A stretch of 64,000 nt of DNA from Oenanthe sinensis (taxonomy: Eukaryota; Streptophyta; Magnoliopsida; Apiales; Apiaceae): NCBI GenBank assembly GCA_028671895.1, contig CM053803.1, forward strand, positions 21,846,501 to 21,910,500, given 5' to 3'. Below, piece by piece: positions 13,301 through 26,323 of the stretch. How positions within the stretch are numbered: the stretch's first letter is position 1; every line of letters starts with the position of its first letter. The position numbers and the translations under genes are program-made. The notes under the pieces were generated by a model, which saw only the letters and a list, made by a program, of their open reading frames with translations, was not told the DNA's origin and did not search any database.

Positions 13301-14210
13301 CACTTTTGCAGGTTGCTGCTCTTGTTCCCAAACGTGAAATTGATTGTATGATAGGTGAAAATCATGATAACATACAATCACGAATAATGACTCTAGCACT
13401 ACGGAAAATTCAATATTCATTATGCAACTCGAAAACTCTTATCATCTTTATAAATCAGGTTAGAATATCTCACAGATTCCCATGTACATATTCACCATGT
13501 CCTGAAACTACTTGCAAAGCTTTTTGTCTCTTCATTAGGTGAGATCAGATTTAAGGCCGGGCAAAGGATTTGGATGTACTGATGAGATAACATGTGGTGG
13601 GAATGCATTGCAATTTTATTCCACTATACGGATGAAAATAATCAGAAAAAAATTGCTCACAAGCAGGGATGAGGTATGCTTTCTGCAAATGTCGACACTT
13701 GTATAATTATCACGGACCCTGGATTGAAGCTGACTTATCAAATACTAAATGAAGCAACATGTAGGCCTTGTAATTATTGCCAAATTTTAGATAGCAGTAG
13801 TTGCAAGAAAAAGAAAACATTTTATTGGCAATATTCTTTATTATCCTTGTAAATAAAACTTTGTTGGAACTATATGTTTATGTGATTATATGAAGGTTGC
13901 ATAATTTGCTATGATGTTTCAGGCCACCGGTCTGGCGATACGTGTCCAAATCGTTAAAAACAAACTTGCACCTGCAAAGAAAACAGCTGAATTGGATATT
14001 CAGTTTGGAAGAGGCATTTGCCCTGAATCTGAGGTATTGGAAATGGCCTGTGAACAAGGAGTTATCTCGAAAGAAGGAAACAGCTATTTTATAGATGGAA
14101 ATGTTTTGAACAGTAGAGAGGAAGCTGAATGTTATTTATTACAAAATGAGGAGGTTCTAAATAAAGTAGTAAAAACCTTGAGAGATCAATTGTTCCAGAT
14201 AGTGACATGA
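10314..14210 (+). CDS. RECA3: organellar RecA homologue, RECA3 type
   Basis: Seven exons (10314-10422, 10635-10852, 11566-11653, 12792-12964, 13312-13458, 13539-13673, 13923-14210) join in frame into about 385 residues, the usual RECA3 length. The protein is a DNA strand-exchange ATPase. In plants RECA3 acts in mitochondria, limiting recombination between repeats. Visible are a basic, Ser-rich N-terminus fitting an organelle presequence (about residues 1-36), RFFRTRRASV, Walker A GREASGKTT (about 117-125), VENALDP with the catalytic Glu, Walker B VVVVDS (about 191-196), FINQVRS and TCGGNAL. The C-terminus ends soon after the core with no long acidic tail, as expected for RECA3 rather than RECA2. 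All introns are GT/AG. Targeting is inferred, not shown. Confidence 0.92.
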
Positions 14211-14252
14211 ACGATGAAGGATAAAATTTTGTACAAATCTTTATGGAGTTGA

Positions 14253-14283
14253 TTTTTTTTTTTTTTGGGGGGGGGGGGGGGGG
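14253..14283. repeat. T14-G17 homopolymer block
   Basis: Fourteen T residues run directly into seventeen G residues about 40 bases after the RECA3 stop codon, inside its likely 3' UTR. The exact lengths are prone to sequencing error. Confidence 0.9.
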
Positions 14284-15727
14284 CGTCCTGTGACAATATT
14301 CTTTTATGAGGTCATATCAGATTCAGGAGGCTTGATTTGTAATACACATAGACATCTGTTATCATGGAATATCTGAACAATGGTTAAGGACTGGCCAGCT
14401 ACTTTATCCATTAAAGGTGTAATACATGATGTATAGAAGATGTCATGGTGAATTAGGAGATGGGAGACGAATATACTTGCGTGCTCATTTGTGTATCATA
14501 AGAGCAAAGTTTTTCTACGTTTCTATGTAATTTGGGTTTCATACTTCTGTTGGTCACTGGGGGCATAATTTTTTCAGTTGTAGAACTGTATCATGTCATA
14601 ATGTTATAACTGTTGAAGAACATATGGTGAATGTATCTATGCAATTTTCATTATTCTTCTCACTTTACATGTTTTTCTTCTTCTTCTAATTATTCGGGAA
14701 AAAGGGGCATTGGATGAAAAGAAACAAGTTAGAGGTTACAAATCAGGATAATTAATGTTTTTTGGATAATTAACTAGATTCGGTGATCTGAATGGCTCAA
14801 GTTAAACACACTGTAAATTCAGGTATTTGAAGCCTAATCAATTTGCTATGAACACAAGAATGAATGTAAGCAACTAACTGGGAGTGATTCTTTGCCAAAT
14901 CTGTAATGGATAAAAAAATGCTTGAAATAATAAAACACAAATTTTTGGTGGAGAATACAAAAAGGAAACGATGAATGTAAATTCAACGAGTTAATAGGAT
15001 TTTCCAATTCATGCGTATTTGGACGTAGAAATATTGGATCCGGATCGATTTATCTATTTGGATAAGAAATTTTACAAGAAATTTATATACTCATGCAAAC
15101 ATTTTTTGAGAGGCTCGAACGGTTGATCTCTCGTTACCATAGGAATATAAAATGTGAAGAGTAGGAAACAAGATCAATGATGAGCTCATTTTATCCTTGT
15201 AATACAAGAAGTCTGAACTCAATGAAATCTAGTTAAGCAACTAATTGAAAAAATTCTCTTGTTTATGAACATAATTAAAGCTTCACCAGGAAGTCTAAGG
15301 AATATTTTAAGAGAACAAGTAATAATATGAATATACAGATCAGGACTTTACAAAGAAAAAATTTGCCCTACAGCTGTTATAAGTAAGATCAACAGTCCTA
15401 TCACAATGTTGTACTGAGCCTGGTTCATTATTTCCACGAGGTTAACATTTTTCATAATTTATAGTAAACCCTCTTGTCATATGATGAGTAATCTGTCGGA
15501 AAAGTAATAATTAAACTTTTAATCACAGAATAAATCAACCAAGAAGAGGGAGCTATCTTTGTTAATCACTCAGAAACCTAGGGAACACTTTCCTAACGAA
15601 CGGTTTGAGATAGAAGGTAGTTCAATCTTGTTGTCTGTGTAATGTGCCTGAAAGATAAGATGAGATTAGTGAAAAACGATGTTTAAGTCTACGCGAATTT
15701 CTGCATATTTTTCAGAATTATTTTACC
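14284..15727. other. intergenic region between convergent RECA3 and IQD genes
   Basis: The region holds the 3' UTR of RECA3 and the probable 3' UTR of the IQD gene, whose stop codon is at 15728. No further coding or repeat structure was recognised. Confidence 0.5.
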
Positions 15728-17350
15728 TCATATTCTTAGAGACTTCTGCTGAGAAGTGGCACTCTTTCCTTCAATTCCTGCCGGATCTCCATCCCATGAG
15801 GTCCAAGAAGATAACATGGGCTTGTAGAGTGAACTATGAACAGAGGAAAAAACTAGATGTCCGAGGCGTTGCCTTGGGGTGCTTGCAGATCTTATTTTTG
15901 CTTTGGCAGATTCCGTGGCAGCCATATAAGTTGGAAAAACCGGAGAGTTTGGTAAAGAAGTGTCGTCTATAATTGAGTACTCTTGCTTATTTGCTCTGCA
16001 AAATGATCTTCGTGGGAGTGAAAGAGAAGAATTTAATATCTCCATCGACTTCCCCTTGACTACATTTTTCAATTGATGTTTTCTTCTTCCATTTGTAGCA
16101 ATGTCAGTTGAGTTTGATTGTATGATTTCCTTTAACTTCGGGGTTTTCTTGGCTGCACATACTCTAACATCTTGGAGCTCTTCAAACCAGGGCTTCTTTC
16201 TTCCATCTTCTTTATCAGGGAATTCTCCGGATACTACATTGCTTGGTCTCTCCTGGAAACATAAAATAATCATCTTTTGAGATGTATTATGGTTTTATTA
16301 AGTAAATTATCGTTGTCATTTTGATATAGCTGTCTAATATTAAAAATCAGCTTCATCTTGTTACCCTATGGGAGTAGGAAAATTTCTTCATTCGATCCCT
16401 TTCTATGTTGGCATCTTTCTTTTGTAACCACAAGACTTCCACATCTTCTTTTGTAAACAAGCTGTAATCCCAGTCCTTGTTGCTTTTGCATCCCACCTGA
16501 AAACAACCAAAATACAGAAAAAATCATCTGTATGTCCCAACACTATAAGCTATTAACATGTAGCATCATGGTAGGTAGAATCCATGCATTATTGTTATTG
16601 TCTTCGCTCACCAACATCTTTTTGGGGCTAAATGACTGCATTTCATTTCCATGTACACAACTTTCATCTGTGCCAGAGACACTAATCTGATGAACTTGTG
16701 GTTGTGGTTTTAAAATACACTGCAGAGACTTCATGTGAGTAATAATCTGTCGTCTCACATTTTGGCCTCGAATCACAGCTTGAAGCAAAACTACTCCCCT
16801 GAGTGCCTTCTGTGCTTTTCTTGCCTGCAATTTTAATTACAAAAATATGCAACATTAGTTGCTTACAAATATATCATCACGCAACTATAAGAATTTGAAC
16901 TTGTTAGTTGGCGAAGCTCACAAGATATGCACGAAAAGAGGTTTGAATTTTAGTTGCAGCAAAGTTGCGAGTTGTCTTTCCAAAGTTGCTAGGGGTACTT
17001 GTCAACCGGACAACTTCAGCTGCAGCGTGTGCAGCGCTAACAGCAGCTTCAGCTGCAGCAGCTGTTGCAACAGCAACAACCATGGCGTGCTTTCTCTGCT
17101 CTTCATTTGCTTCGATCAGAGTTCTTTGTGTCACTGAAATTGCAGGGAATTGTTTGGTCTTAACCCTTCCGAAAACCCATCCCCGTCTATTAGATTTCTG
17201 AAACATAACAACCATCACAGAATAAACTCTAAATGCTCAGTGATAATTGAAAAACTTATGATTATGCAGTCCTACCTTGTCTTCCTTCTGTTTTCCCTGA
17301 GGAATGAAAAATCTTTTCACCGCACTAAACCAACTCTCTTTCTTTCCCAT
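15728..17350 (-). CDS. IQ67-domain (IQD) calmodulin-binding protein
   Basis: Five exons on the minus strand (17276-17350, 16922-17197, 16612-16824, 16365-16496, 15728-16252) give about 406 residues with clean phase-0 junctions. IQD proteins bind calmodulin and act as scaffolds on microtubules, membranes or in the nucleus. The N-terminus begins MGKKESWFSAVKRFF, typical of IQDs. An alanine-rich helix at about residues 65-85 precedes the IQ motifs (AATKIQTSFRAYLARKA, then LLQAVIRGQNVRRQ). A phase-0 intron falls inside the IQ67 domain as is usual for this family. The C-terminal DUF4005 region contains YMAATESAKAKIRSAS. The gene is convergent with RECA3. The subfamily number cannot be assigned by eye. 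Confidence 0.92.
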
Positions 17351-19338
17351 GAAGAACAATAATTCAATATAAAGCACAGTGTATCATTTATCTTCAAGGT
17401 CACCTTCGTCCAAAACAAGAATAACAAATTAACATGGGAAGGAGAATTAATCATACCAACCACTTAAATAAAATTAACAATGATAATAATAATATAACTT
17501 GAAAAATATCATAAATAGTCTACTGCTTAAGTTTAGAGGCTACGAGAAGCATGAAACAAACTGATCAATCATCTAATCAAATACTATCAGATGTCTATAC
17601 TCTATACAGTTAAATTATCGTCTCATCCTACCAATCCACGAGTCTTTTAGCTTACAATGAAGGTGATAATTTTATGTTCAAATGTATGCGATAAACAGAA
17701 ATAAACTATTCCATAGCATCATATAATTGTATGACAGGAAATTGATATTTCCATGGATGGAAATAACACATACCTTCACATAGGCTCATATGAAACTGAA
17801 GAAGAAAAATAAAAGCACCCTACCTTGTACACTTAACAGTTTTCTTATTACAGAGTCATGGAAACACCTTAAATCCATTAAAACTGCATGAAAATATTGT
17901 TCCACAAAAGCTTGCTGTCTTCTTCTGGTTTTCAAATCACATCATTGTACAATATTTGAAAAATAACAATGTGCACTGATAAAGGGGAAAAAAGAAGAAG
18001 CTAAATTTGATCATTAAGCATATGGACTATGTATTATAGAGTATGGTGAATAGTAACTTTACAGTGACTAATGAGTAAGTCTCAGTCATCATCAATGGGT
18101 CCTCTTTCTTAGCCTCTTCCTAATATTTTCTGACTGTCATTTTCAAAACTACCACTGACCAGTTCAAATGTCTGGTTTATAGATTTACTGATACGACCTT
18201 CCATCGAATAACAACTCATTTTTATTTGTAGCATATTACCACCCTCGTCTTGATAATAAGAGTTTGAGCGTTCGATGTGTCACATAAAAATTTAAAAATT
18301 TTGCAATTGATATCTATAATAAAAACCCATCTTATGGATAGAATCATAGAATTATGTAGGTGCCGGATCTAATAAGGGCACGGGTGGACACTGCCCCCCT
18401 AAAACATTTTTTTATAAAATTTCACCATTAAAATTTTATAAAATTATCGAGGTGCAGCCGCTAAAATTAAATTTTATAAATATGTATTCTTAAAAATAAT
18501 TTGGTGATTTTTTTTAAAAAAATTCCAGCATCCGCCTTTGTGCAGGTGAGTTTATGCTTAATTAAGAATTAAGCTAGTAGTAGATATAAATAATATTACT
18601 GCCAGTTATGATCTATTCTAAGGTAGTAATAGTTGTTAGGAGTTAAGTTATGACCAAGACATGATAATTAGGCAAGTATATTAAAGTAGATACTACTTGC
18701 TGTCTATCCTTTTTGACAAATGGTGCATATCATGAAAATGTCAAATATAGTTAAATAAAATACAGTAGATAATGAAGATAAAAACACAGTTAAAGGAGAA
18801 GGAAAAAATTAGTGAAAAGATGGCAGGTATGATTAGCAATGGTGGGGACTGAAAGAAGATTAGCTTGACCTCATTTTCATAAGCCCATGTGAACATCTGC
18901 TTCACTGCCTGTCCAACTAGTACTTTATCATGTATTCCCAGCAGCAGAAAGAAGAGTCCTGGTGGATACTGAAAAATATTCAAGAACAGTACTTTTGTGC
19001 AATATAAAAGGATCTGTGTTATTATGTGGTCCTTTTAATTTACATTTTACACACTCGCTCAAAATTTCCTTTGTCATGTATGATCATGGTCGTAAAAATT
19101 GGGAATTGGAATTTATCGGTTAAGATATCGATTGAGGATTAATTGACTAATCGGGAATTAATTGGAGCATAATCGGATTTATTATATTACTATAATAAAT
19201 AAAATTTAATATATTTATCTAATTTACTATAGAACATATTATTTAAAAATATTTTATAAACATAAATCGAATTTTATAAATCATATCGGCCAAATATTTT
19301 ATAAGGATAAATCGGATTTATCGGCGATTTTTGAAAAA
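17351..19338. other. upstream region of the IQD gene, with exon-like segment
   Basis: Mostly AT-rich DNA that should hold the IQD promoter and 5' UTR. On the minus strand, 18875-18972 looks like an exon: it follows TTTTTCAG, reads openly (YPPGLFFLLLG and on to FTWAYENE) and ends at a GT. It could be a leader exon or a gene relic; I do not recognise a family. The part from about 19100 to 19338 has repeated ATCGG/CGGAT-rich short motifs of unknown nature. Confidence 0.35.
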
Positions 19339-19343
19339 TAGAC

Positions 19344-20681
19344 TGAAAAACATATGTTTAGAAGCCTATTTGTTTAGAGAGATGACAACTCAACTCAACT
19401 CAAATATAGATAATTTGTTAAGTAGATATATTATCTGTCAAGGAATCTTCAGCAGGTATTATTTGAAAAGAAAAAGAAGATCTTAAGTCAATCTACAGAC
19501 TTGAAGTAGTACTACATTGAAAGAAGCTCAATTTAATTCATCATGCCTCAGTGAAGTATTTAAGTTTGAAGAAGATACAGTGTCAGAAGATTTCAATATT
19601 GTGTGACAACAAATACAGTCAAGTCAGAAGGAGCAGAAGTGAACCACGTTATAAAAATCAAGTGAAGAATTTTATTTGTTGTGAATCACTCGTGAACCAG
19701 ACAATACACGGAGTGTTGGCAAAATACAGAGAAGATTCTTTATTACAGAAGAAGTGGTCAGCTATAAACATTGGTGTGAAGACAGAAGATTTGAAATTAT
19801 ATCATCAACAGTTGTGGAGTCAAGACTTTAATTTAATTCTCTATTAATTGATTAAATTATTTAGTTAATTTAATTGGTAAATTAATTCAATCAGAATTAA
19901 TTTATTTCTTAAATTGATTAAGAAATTAATTAATTTAGAATTATTTTAGAATGAAGAAGACTTTAATTTAATTCTATTATCAAAAAGATTATTTATTATG
20001 TATCCTATTTACTTAGATTAATTCAAAAAGAATTAATTTAATGTATAAGATATATAACAAAACAAATAGAATTTAATTAAAAAGAAGATAGAAGATATAC
20101 GCATGACATTAACAATGCAGGTCGACCAGATTGTTGCTCGGGAAGACTTTTTTAAAAAAGTCTCCCATGCATTCAAAAATCTCCCCGAATTATTAATAAA
20201 GTCTCCCCGAGTTTATTAATAAGTCTCTCGTGGATTTAAATGTCTTCCAACAAAAGAAATGTCTTCCTGAGCCTGAAAAGTCTCCCAAGAGAAAGTCTTC
20301 CAGCCCAGAAAAAGTCTCTTCGAACAGAAAAAGTCTCTCAAGTCCAGATTTGTCTATAAATAGCAGATTAGATCAGTAGTATTCATATTCAATTAACATT
20401 CTATTTGGCTAAAAATAAATTTTAAAGAGCATTTCATGTCAAAATTACTCTAGAATTTTAAGAGCTAATTAGTGAATATTTTCTGATTTAATCTTGTAAC
20501 ACACGTCAAGTTTAATATAAGTATTTTTTTTTTGCTAAATAAGTATTTTACTTGAACTGTGTTTTTTTTTATTATTTCGTGATAATAATTAAAATTGTTT
20601 AATAAAAAATTATCCGAAACAGAATTTAATATTTATTAGAGGTTGTCTTTAACCCCCTTCTACAATCATTTGGACCTAACA
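19344..20681 (+). mobile_element. solo Copia (Sirevirus-like) LTR with perfect 5-bp target duplication
   Basis: A 1338-bp block starts with TG and ends with CCTAACA, flanked on both sides by TAGAC (19339-19343 and 20682-20686). No primer-binding site or gag follows, so recombination has left a solo LTR. The 3' end, with a run of pyrimidines (ACCCCCTTCTACAATC) before GGACCTAACA, is typical of plant Copia/Sirevirus LTRs. A TATA-like TCTATAAATAG lies at about 20351. Just upstream is a ladder of about ten GTCT(C/T)CC-type boxes (20155-20345), headed by a near-perfect palindrome of GGGAAGAC and GTCTCCC arms around A/T runs (20138-20165). Confidence 0.88.
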
Positions 20682-20686
20682 TAGAC

Positions 20687-23120
20687 CGATTTCTATAACA
20701 CTGTATGTGATACAAATAGTCAGGATTATGTTTCGAAACGAAAACAAGAATAATGTTGTTTTGAATTTCGAATTTAAATTTATAGGGAAAAATTCTATGA
20801 AGACCATGTTTTCTTCGAGACCTTGGACATCAAAAATGTATGATAAGAAAAAAATATTTTGCTAAATAATATATTTTATAATATTTTACTAGTAGTAATA
20901 TAGAGTGTTCAAGGTCTCCAATAAAAAAAATGGTCCCCATATATATAACTAACGCTATATTTATATGTCATGATACAATTACATCTCGACAAACTTATAC
21001 TCGATTAAATAACAATTTCAATGAATTTATAATCTTTATCGATCCTGACCTTATAGGCATGATGTATTTTCAATATCAATAAATTCATTAAAATTAAGGT
21101 TCCAAAACTATTAATTTATGGATATTTTACTTTATTTAATAAAAAAATCAACAATAATATATAAAGACATTCTAATAGTTTGCCAAGGTGTGGTCATAAT
21201 TATATATACACCACCTTACAGAGAGTCTGAGATAGTAATATATGCAGCTGAGGGTCTCTGGTCCCATACACTTGCAAGATAATTTTGATTTGACAAGAAA
21301 GTTTAGTCTCAGAAAAACAAATAACTAAACAAATGATCTGTCTTCCTACAAGAAAAGTTTATGCAATAATGCATTGCATTTCTCACACTTCTTATCTAAC
21401 ATTATCTATGTTAGATAATTTAAAGGTCAAGACATATCAAACTTTTATTATTATTATTGTTATTGACCAACACCCTGATGTGAAAGATCATTCTTATAGC
21501 CATTATAAGTGCCACTTGGTCAATGCAATTTGGTTCTTTTCAAGAATTGTTTTCTGTAGCTATAAATAACTCTTTTTCTTTTTTTGTTATATTAAATTTG
21601 GATTCTAAGATAGTTAGAGCCATATAATTGTCTTTAAAAAGTTTAAGCTAATACAGATATAAGACCAAATTGGTGTTATATGCTAGAAGGGTATGCAATT
21701 TATGATATGTGTGTAAATAAGAACCTTAAGACAAAAAATAAGTTAAGGGACTTGCACATGTTTAAATGAAGATTCATGATGTGAATTATCTGTAATAATC
21801 AACAGAATTTGGTGTTAAATTTAGAAATTGTGTTCACTGTTATTCGATTACCATTTCATTACATGGAGTTGTGTTTGAGTGGGATATAATTTTAGGTTCA
21901 GTTTAATATTGTCGTTGATATTAGTTTTTTTTGTTAAAAAATAAGTAAAAAATATTTGATAAATTTAAAAACAATATTTTAAAAAGTTGTTTTTTGTCTA
22001 AAAACCGTTTTCATACAAAGCATGTCATCTCATATATTTGCAAATATCTCATATATTCGCAAATACGTCAGTTTTTGTGGTAAGTAATTATAAAAATATA
22101 CATAAATAAAAAAATATCAAACAATTATTTAATTTTTCTCATAGTACTATTTTATAGTATCCCATATATTTATCTATTTCATTTAGTAATGTTATTTAAT
22201 ACTTAAAACTCCTACACAAATTTGGTTAAAACTGTTATGTTACACAATATATATGATTTTGAAGTAACAATATGAAAATAGAGAATATATCAAAAAATAT
22301 CTTGTACTTTAACACTCAAATAGTATGAATGATACTTAAAATCTGGATATCTCAATCAAAATAAATCCCTTCAACAATAAAAACCTTCATCTTAAAATTT
22401 GGCTACAATTCTCTTCTTTCTTATTTTCCATTTTCTTTGTTAGAAGTAACATAAGTTCCACAAGCGCTATTTTTTTCTTCTTTATTACTCCCCGGCACCT
22501 GGCTCCCAAATTAGTTGTCAACGTGTACTTTTGCACGTATGTTAGGGTGTATTGACCGATAGTTTCGTAAATTATTTTTAATTTTTTTTGTAAATAAATT
22601 TTTAAAGTATATTTTAACAAATTGAAGAAGGGTGAAAATAGCGTGAGTGGGAGGAAGCTTCACGGTTACCGAGCAAGTGGAAGCTATTCTTGCAGATCAA
22701 CGTTCGACTCTTTCGGGGGACGCTTGACACACTTGCCATTCGCACTTGACTCCATGGGTTTTGTTAGTCTCTCCCGCTGAAAGTTTGGTTTTGTTTTGGT
22801 ATTTTTAATATCTGGAATTATATTTACAGTCGATTACTCAAAACAATTGAGTCACAACAAGTACATATATTCATATTTTTAAAAAATCGTTTGATTACCT
22901 CTTCAAGAAATAAATGATTCAACAACGATATGTTTATGCATTTATTCAATTTCGATTGTATTTCGTAGATGTCGTATCAGTTTTTAATTATTGAATTAAT
23001 TTTCCTTAAAAAGATGTATGATTACGTTGGAACATATTAACTTTAATAAGAATTGCGAATGAGATTGGGTTTTAGCTGACAGGCAATGCCCAATCGACAA
23101 AAATAGAAAATTTTGATTAA
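20687..23120. other. intergenic, no gene recognised
   Basis: AT-rich. The only region of different composition is 22620-22790, more GC-rich and possibly a gene relic. It has short frames but none recognised. Repeat content cannot be judged further by eye. Confidence 0.4.
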
Positions 23121-23128
23121 CTCAGTTG

Positions 23129-25254
23129 TAGGGCTGCAAACGAACAGAGTCGAGCCGAGTTTTGCCCGAGCCGAGCCGAGCTTGACTTTTTTTTTAAACG
23201 AACCGAACCGAGCCGAGTTTGACTTTTTTTTAAAACGAACCGAGTCGAGCCGAGTTTCCTAATAAACGAGCCGAACACGAGTTTTTCGCGAACAAATCGA
23301 GTCGGGTCCGAGTCGAGTCGAATTCGAACCGAGTTCGAGCCGAATCGAGTTGTTCACTAATAAAATAAATATTTTTTACTCAATTAAGTCCAATTAATAA
23401 AAATAACTTTTACGGATTGTTGTTTCTATTTTTTAAGAAATATTTCTCGACGATCCAACCGTACGGATGCCAAGATATACTTAATATAATGATATTCCCA
23501 AATTTTAAAAAAATAAAAAATTAATTTGGTTGAAGATTCTAGTATATCATTACTATATTGACTACTTGACTAGTACTCGTAACTAGTGTTTTGTCATGAA
23601 TTGTTGTTTCTATTTTTTTAAAAATATTTCTCGACAATCCAACCATATGAATGTCAAGATATATATAATATAATGATATCCCCAAATTTTAAAAAAATAA
23701 AAAATTAATTTGGTTGGAGATCTTAGTATATCACTACTATATTGACTAGTACTCGTAACTAGTGCATTGTCACGAATTGTTGTTTCTATTCTTTTAAAAT
23801 ATTTCTCGACAATCCAACCGTACGGATGTCAAGATATATCTAATATAATGATATTTCCAAATTTTAAAAAAATAAAAAATTAATTTGGTTGGAGATCTTA
23901 GTATATCACTACTATATTGACTAATACTCGTAACTAGTGCATTGTCACGAATTGTTGTTTCTATTCTTTTAAAATATTTCTCGACAATCCAACCATACGG
24001 ATGTCAAGATATATCTAATATAATGATATTTCCAAATTTTAAAAAAATAAAAAATTAATTTGGTTGGAGATCTTAGTATATCACTACTATATTGACTAGA
24101 ATTCGTAACTAGTATTTTGTCACAAATTGTTCTTTCCATTTTTTTAAAATTATTTCTCGACGATCCAACCGTACAGATGTCAAGATATATTTAATTTAAT
24201 GATATTTCCAAATTTAATGTATTATATTTATTAATATATATATATATATATATATAATGTATAATAATACAAATGTAACATATTTAATTATGGTCAATTT
24301 CTCTATGTGATCGAAGTTGAATAGGTCATAAGTTATTTTTTTTAATTCTTGATGTTGAATTCCAAATTTCATATTTGTGTTGTGACTTGTGAGAAAAATG
24401 GCATGGTTTAATCAATTTTTTAATTTTGACAAATTAAATAAAATTGATATTCATTTTCTAAAATGAGATTGTAATCAATTAAAGAAAATTAAAAGATTAT
24501 AAAATTATGTATGTTATATATATATATATATATAGTCACATAAAAATTAATATATTAAATATGATTCAAATAATCAAATGTAAATACATTATAATATATG
24601 CGTGTGTGTATATATATTTATACATATCATAATAAAAACATAATATAAAATTTGAATTTGTGTTAATTATTATATTTAGAGATTTTAAAAATAAAATGTT
24701 CAAGAATTAAGATACATCAGTACATCACAGATTCACAATTTACACAAACACAACTTCCAGTGTTACTTAGACGACAGTGAATGCAGACTGTAATGAGGAT
24801 GAGAATCGAGATGCAATGGTTTGGGAATTGGGAGGCAAATGCCTGAATCTGATTCTTAGCATCTGTAAAACAAACAAAAACCACATGTATAGTATATATT
24901 TATTCTTTTTTTAACAATATATATATAATATGAATAATTTCATATAAACATTAATATATTAAATATGATATAAATATTTAAATTATTCATAATATTTTTT
25001 TATTTATAATATATATAAATTTTATCCGAGCCGAGCCGAGCTAGACGAGCTCGAGCCGAACTCGAGCCGATCCCGAGCTAAACGAGCCGAGCTCGAGCCG
25101 AACAGACATAAAGCTCGGCTCGGGTTCGTTTACTAACCGAGCGGATTTTTATGTTCAAGATCAGGTTCTTTTAATAAACGAACAGAGTCGAGCTCACTTA
25201 AACGAGCCGAGCTCGAGTTTTGTTCACGAACAGCTCTGTTCATTTGCAGCCCTA
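23129..25254. mobile_element. 2.1-kb non-autonomous hAT element with GAGCCGAG subterminal repeats
   Basis: Ends read TAGGGCTGCAAAC and, on the right, the complement (TTTGCAGCCCTA). The element is flanked by a perfect 8-bp duplication CTCAGTTG (23121-23128 and 25255-25262). The 8-bp duplication and TAGGG terminus fit the hAT superfamily. About 200 bp next to each end are packed with variants of CGAGCCGAG, like the subterminal transposase-binding repeats of Ac. There is no transposase gene. Inside lies a ~175-bp tandem array (23416-24215), followed by TA-rich and TG-rich simple repeats. Confidence 0.85.
23416..24215. repeat. tandem array of about 4.5 units of 175-184 bp
   Basis: Units begin ATTGTTGTTTCTATT (the last one is altered) at 23416, 23600, 23776, 23951 and 24126, giving periods of 184, 176, 175 and 175. 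Each contains ATTTCTCGACAATCCAACC-like and TTAATTTGGTTGGAGAT-like segments. The last unit is cut at about 24215. The array lies wholly inside the hAT element. Units 3 and 4 are nearly identical, pointing to recent amplification. Confidence 0.85.
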
Positions 25255-25262
25255 CTCAGTTG

Positions 25263-25346
25263 TGTTGGTTCATAGAATACGAGGTTGTGAATTATTTGAT
25301 AGGTTTATTATATAATTGGGTATTTGGGTCCAAAAAATTTAAAACA

Positions 25347-25377
<31 letters not shown>
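25263..25377. repeat. (ATT)n microsatellite next to a Helitron end
   Basis: A run of about ten ATT units occupies 25348-25376 and directly abuts the Helitron terminus at 25378. It is a simple repeat only. Confidence 0.85.
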
Positions 25378-26323
25378 CTAGATTTTAACACGTGCAATGC
25401 ACGGATATTTAAAATGTTATATTTTATATGATATAATATTATAAAATACAAAATTTAGGATGTAAAAAAATATTTTAGAATGGAATCTTTTTGGTATATT
25501 ATTAAGAGTAAAAATATAATGAAACTGCTTCCTTAGCTCAGTTTTATCATACATCGTAAAAAGTAAAATAGTGTATCACATATATCTTGAACTAAATAAT
25601 AATCAAGTACACAATATAAAATTATAGGCTAAGAATTTATTGGTGTTTACTAATCATTTCATGTATACTATCAAGGTTTTGTGTATTTCTTTGGTCATGT
25701 TTCAATTTATTTCTCTACCTTCGTTTCTCTTCAAACCTTCGTTTCTCTTTAATTTTATGTTGTATTGATCATGATGTCACTTATTACGTTCAATTCTTTA
25801 TTTTTTTCGAATTTAAATTTCCCAATTAAATCCACAACGTGTTCTTAACAGAATTTAAATAATCAATAAATATTTTTTATATTCTATATATTGTATGAAG
25901 AATTTTTACTTAGAGAAACACATATAAAGGTTGAAAAGAACGATGATGTACGTTCTTGGCTATGGATAATGATTCAGGGAAGAATTTGGATAATTGTTTT
26001 GGCAAGCTTATTTTTGCGTTAAAAAATTGTTTTTATATATATAGTTTTTTAAAATAATTCTGGTAAGTAATATAATTGTAATTTTTATAACCATGTATTT
26101 GAATAAAATCATTTTACGCTATTAGATATTTATTATTATAGTATTAATTATAATTTATAAATAATTATATAATATTATATAATGGTTAGGAATAAATGTT
26201 TAAACGTGTGTATTAATTATAATTTATGAATAATTATACAATATTATGGAGTTATTAAGAACCGATTCCTAAAATTTTGATAGTACTTGAACAATATCTA
26301 TTTTATACTTATTAAATATAAGA
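25378..26323 (-). mobile_element. probable non-autonomous Helitron (minus orientation)
   Basis: On the minus strand the 3' end reads CCGTGCATTGCACG (stem CGTGC/GCACG, 25391-25403) and then AATCTAG followed by T, a textbook Helitron 3' terminus with CTAG at 25378-25381. A candidate 5' end, TCTTATATTTAATAAG after an A, lies at about 26323. The interior is AT-rich and non-coding. The 3' end is well supported; the 5' end is a guess. Confidence 0.5.

Noticed and set aside
16859..17362. Several plus-strand frames with Ala/Ser/Cys-rich peptides
   Set aside because: They are antisense to the alanine-rich coding part of the IQD gene and have no support of their own.
23129..25254. Tandem 175-bp units considered as a CRISPR-like or centromeric array
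   Set aside because: Repeats are long and contiguous without unique spacers, only about 4.5 copies, and bounded inside a hAT element.
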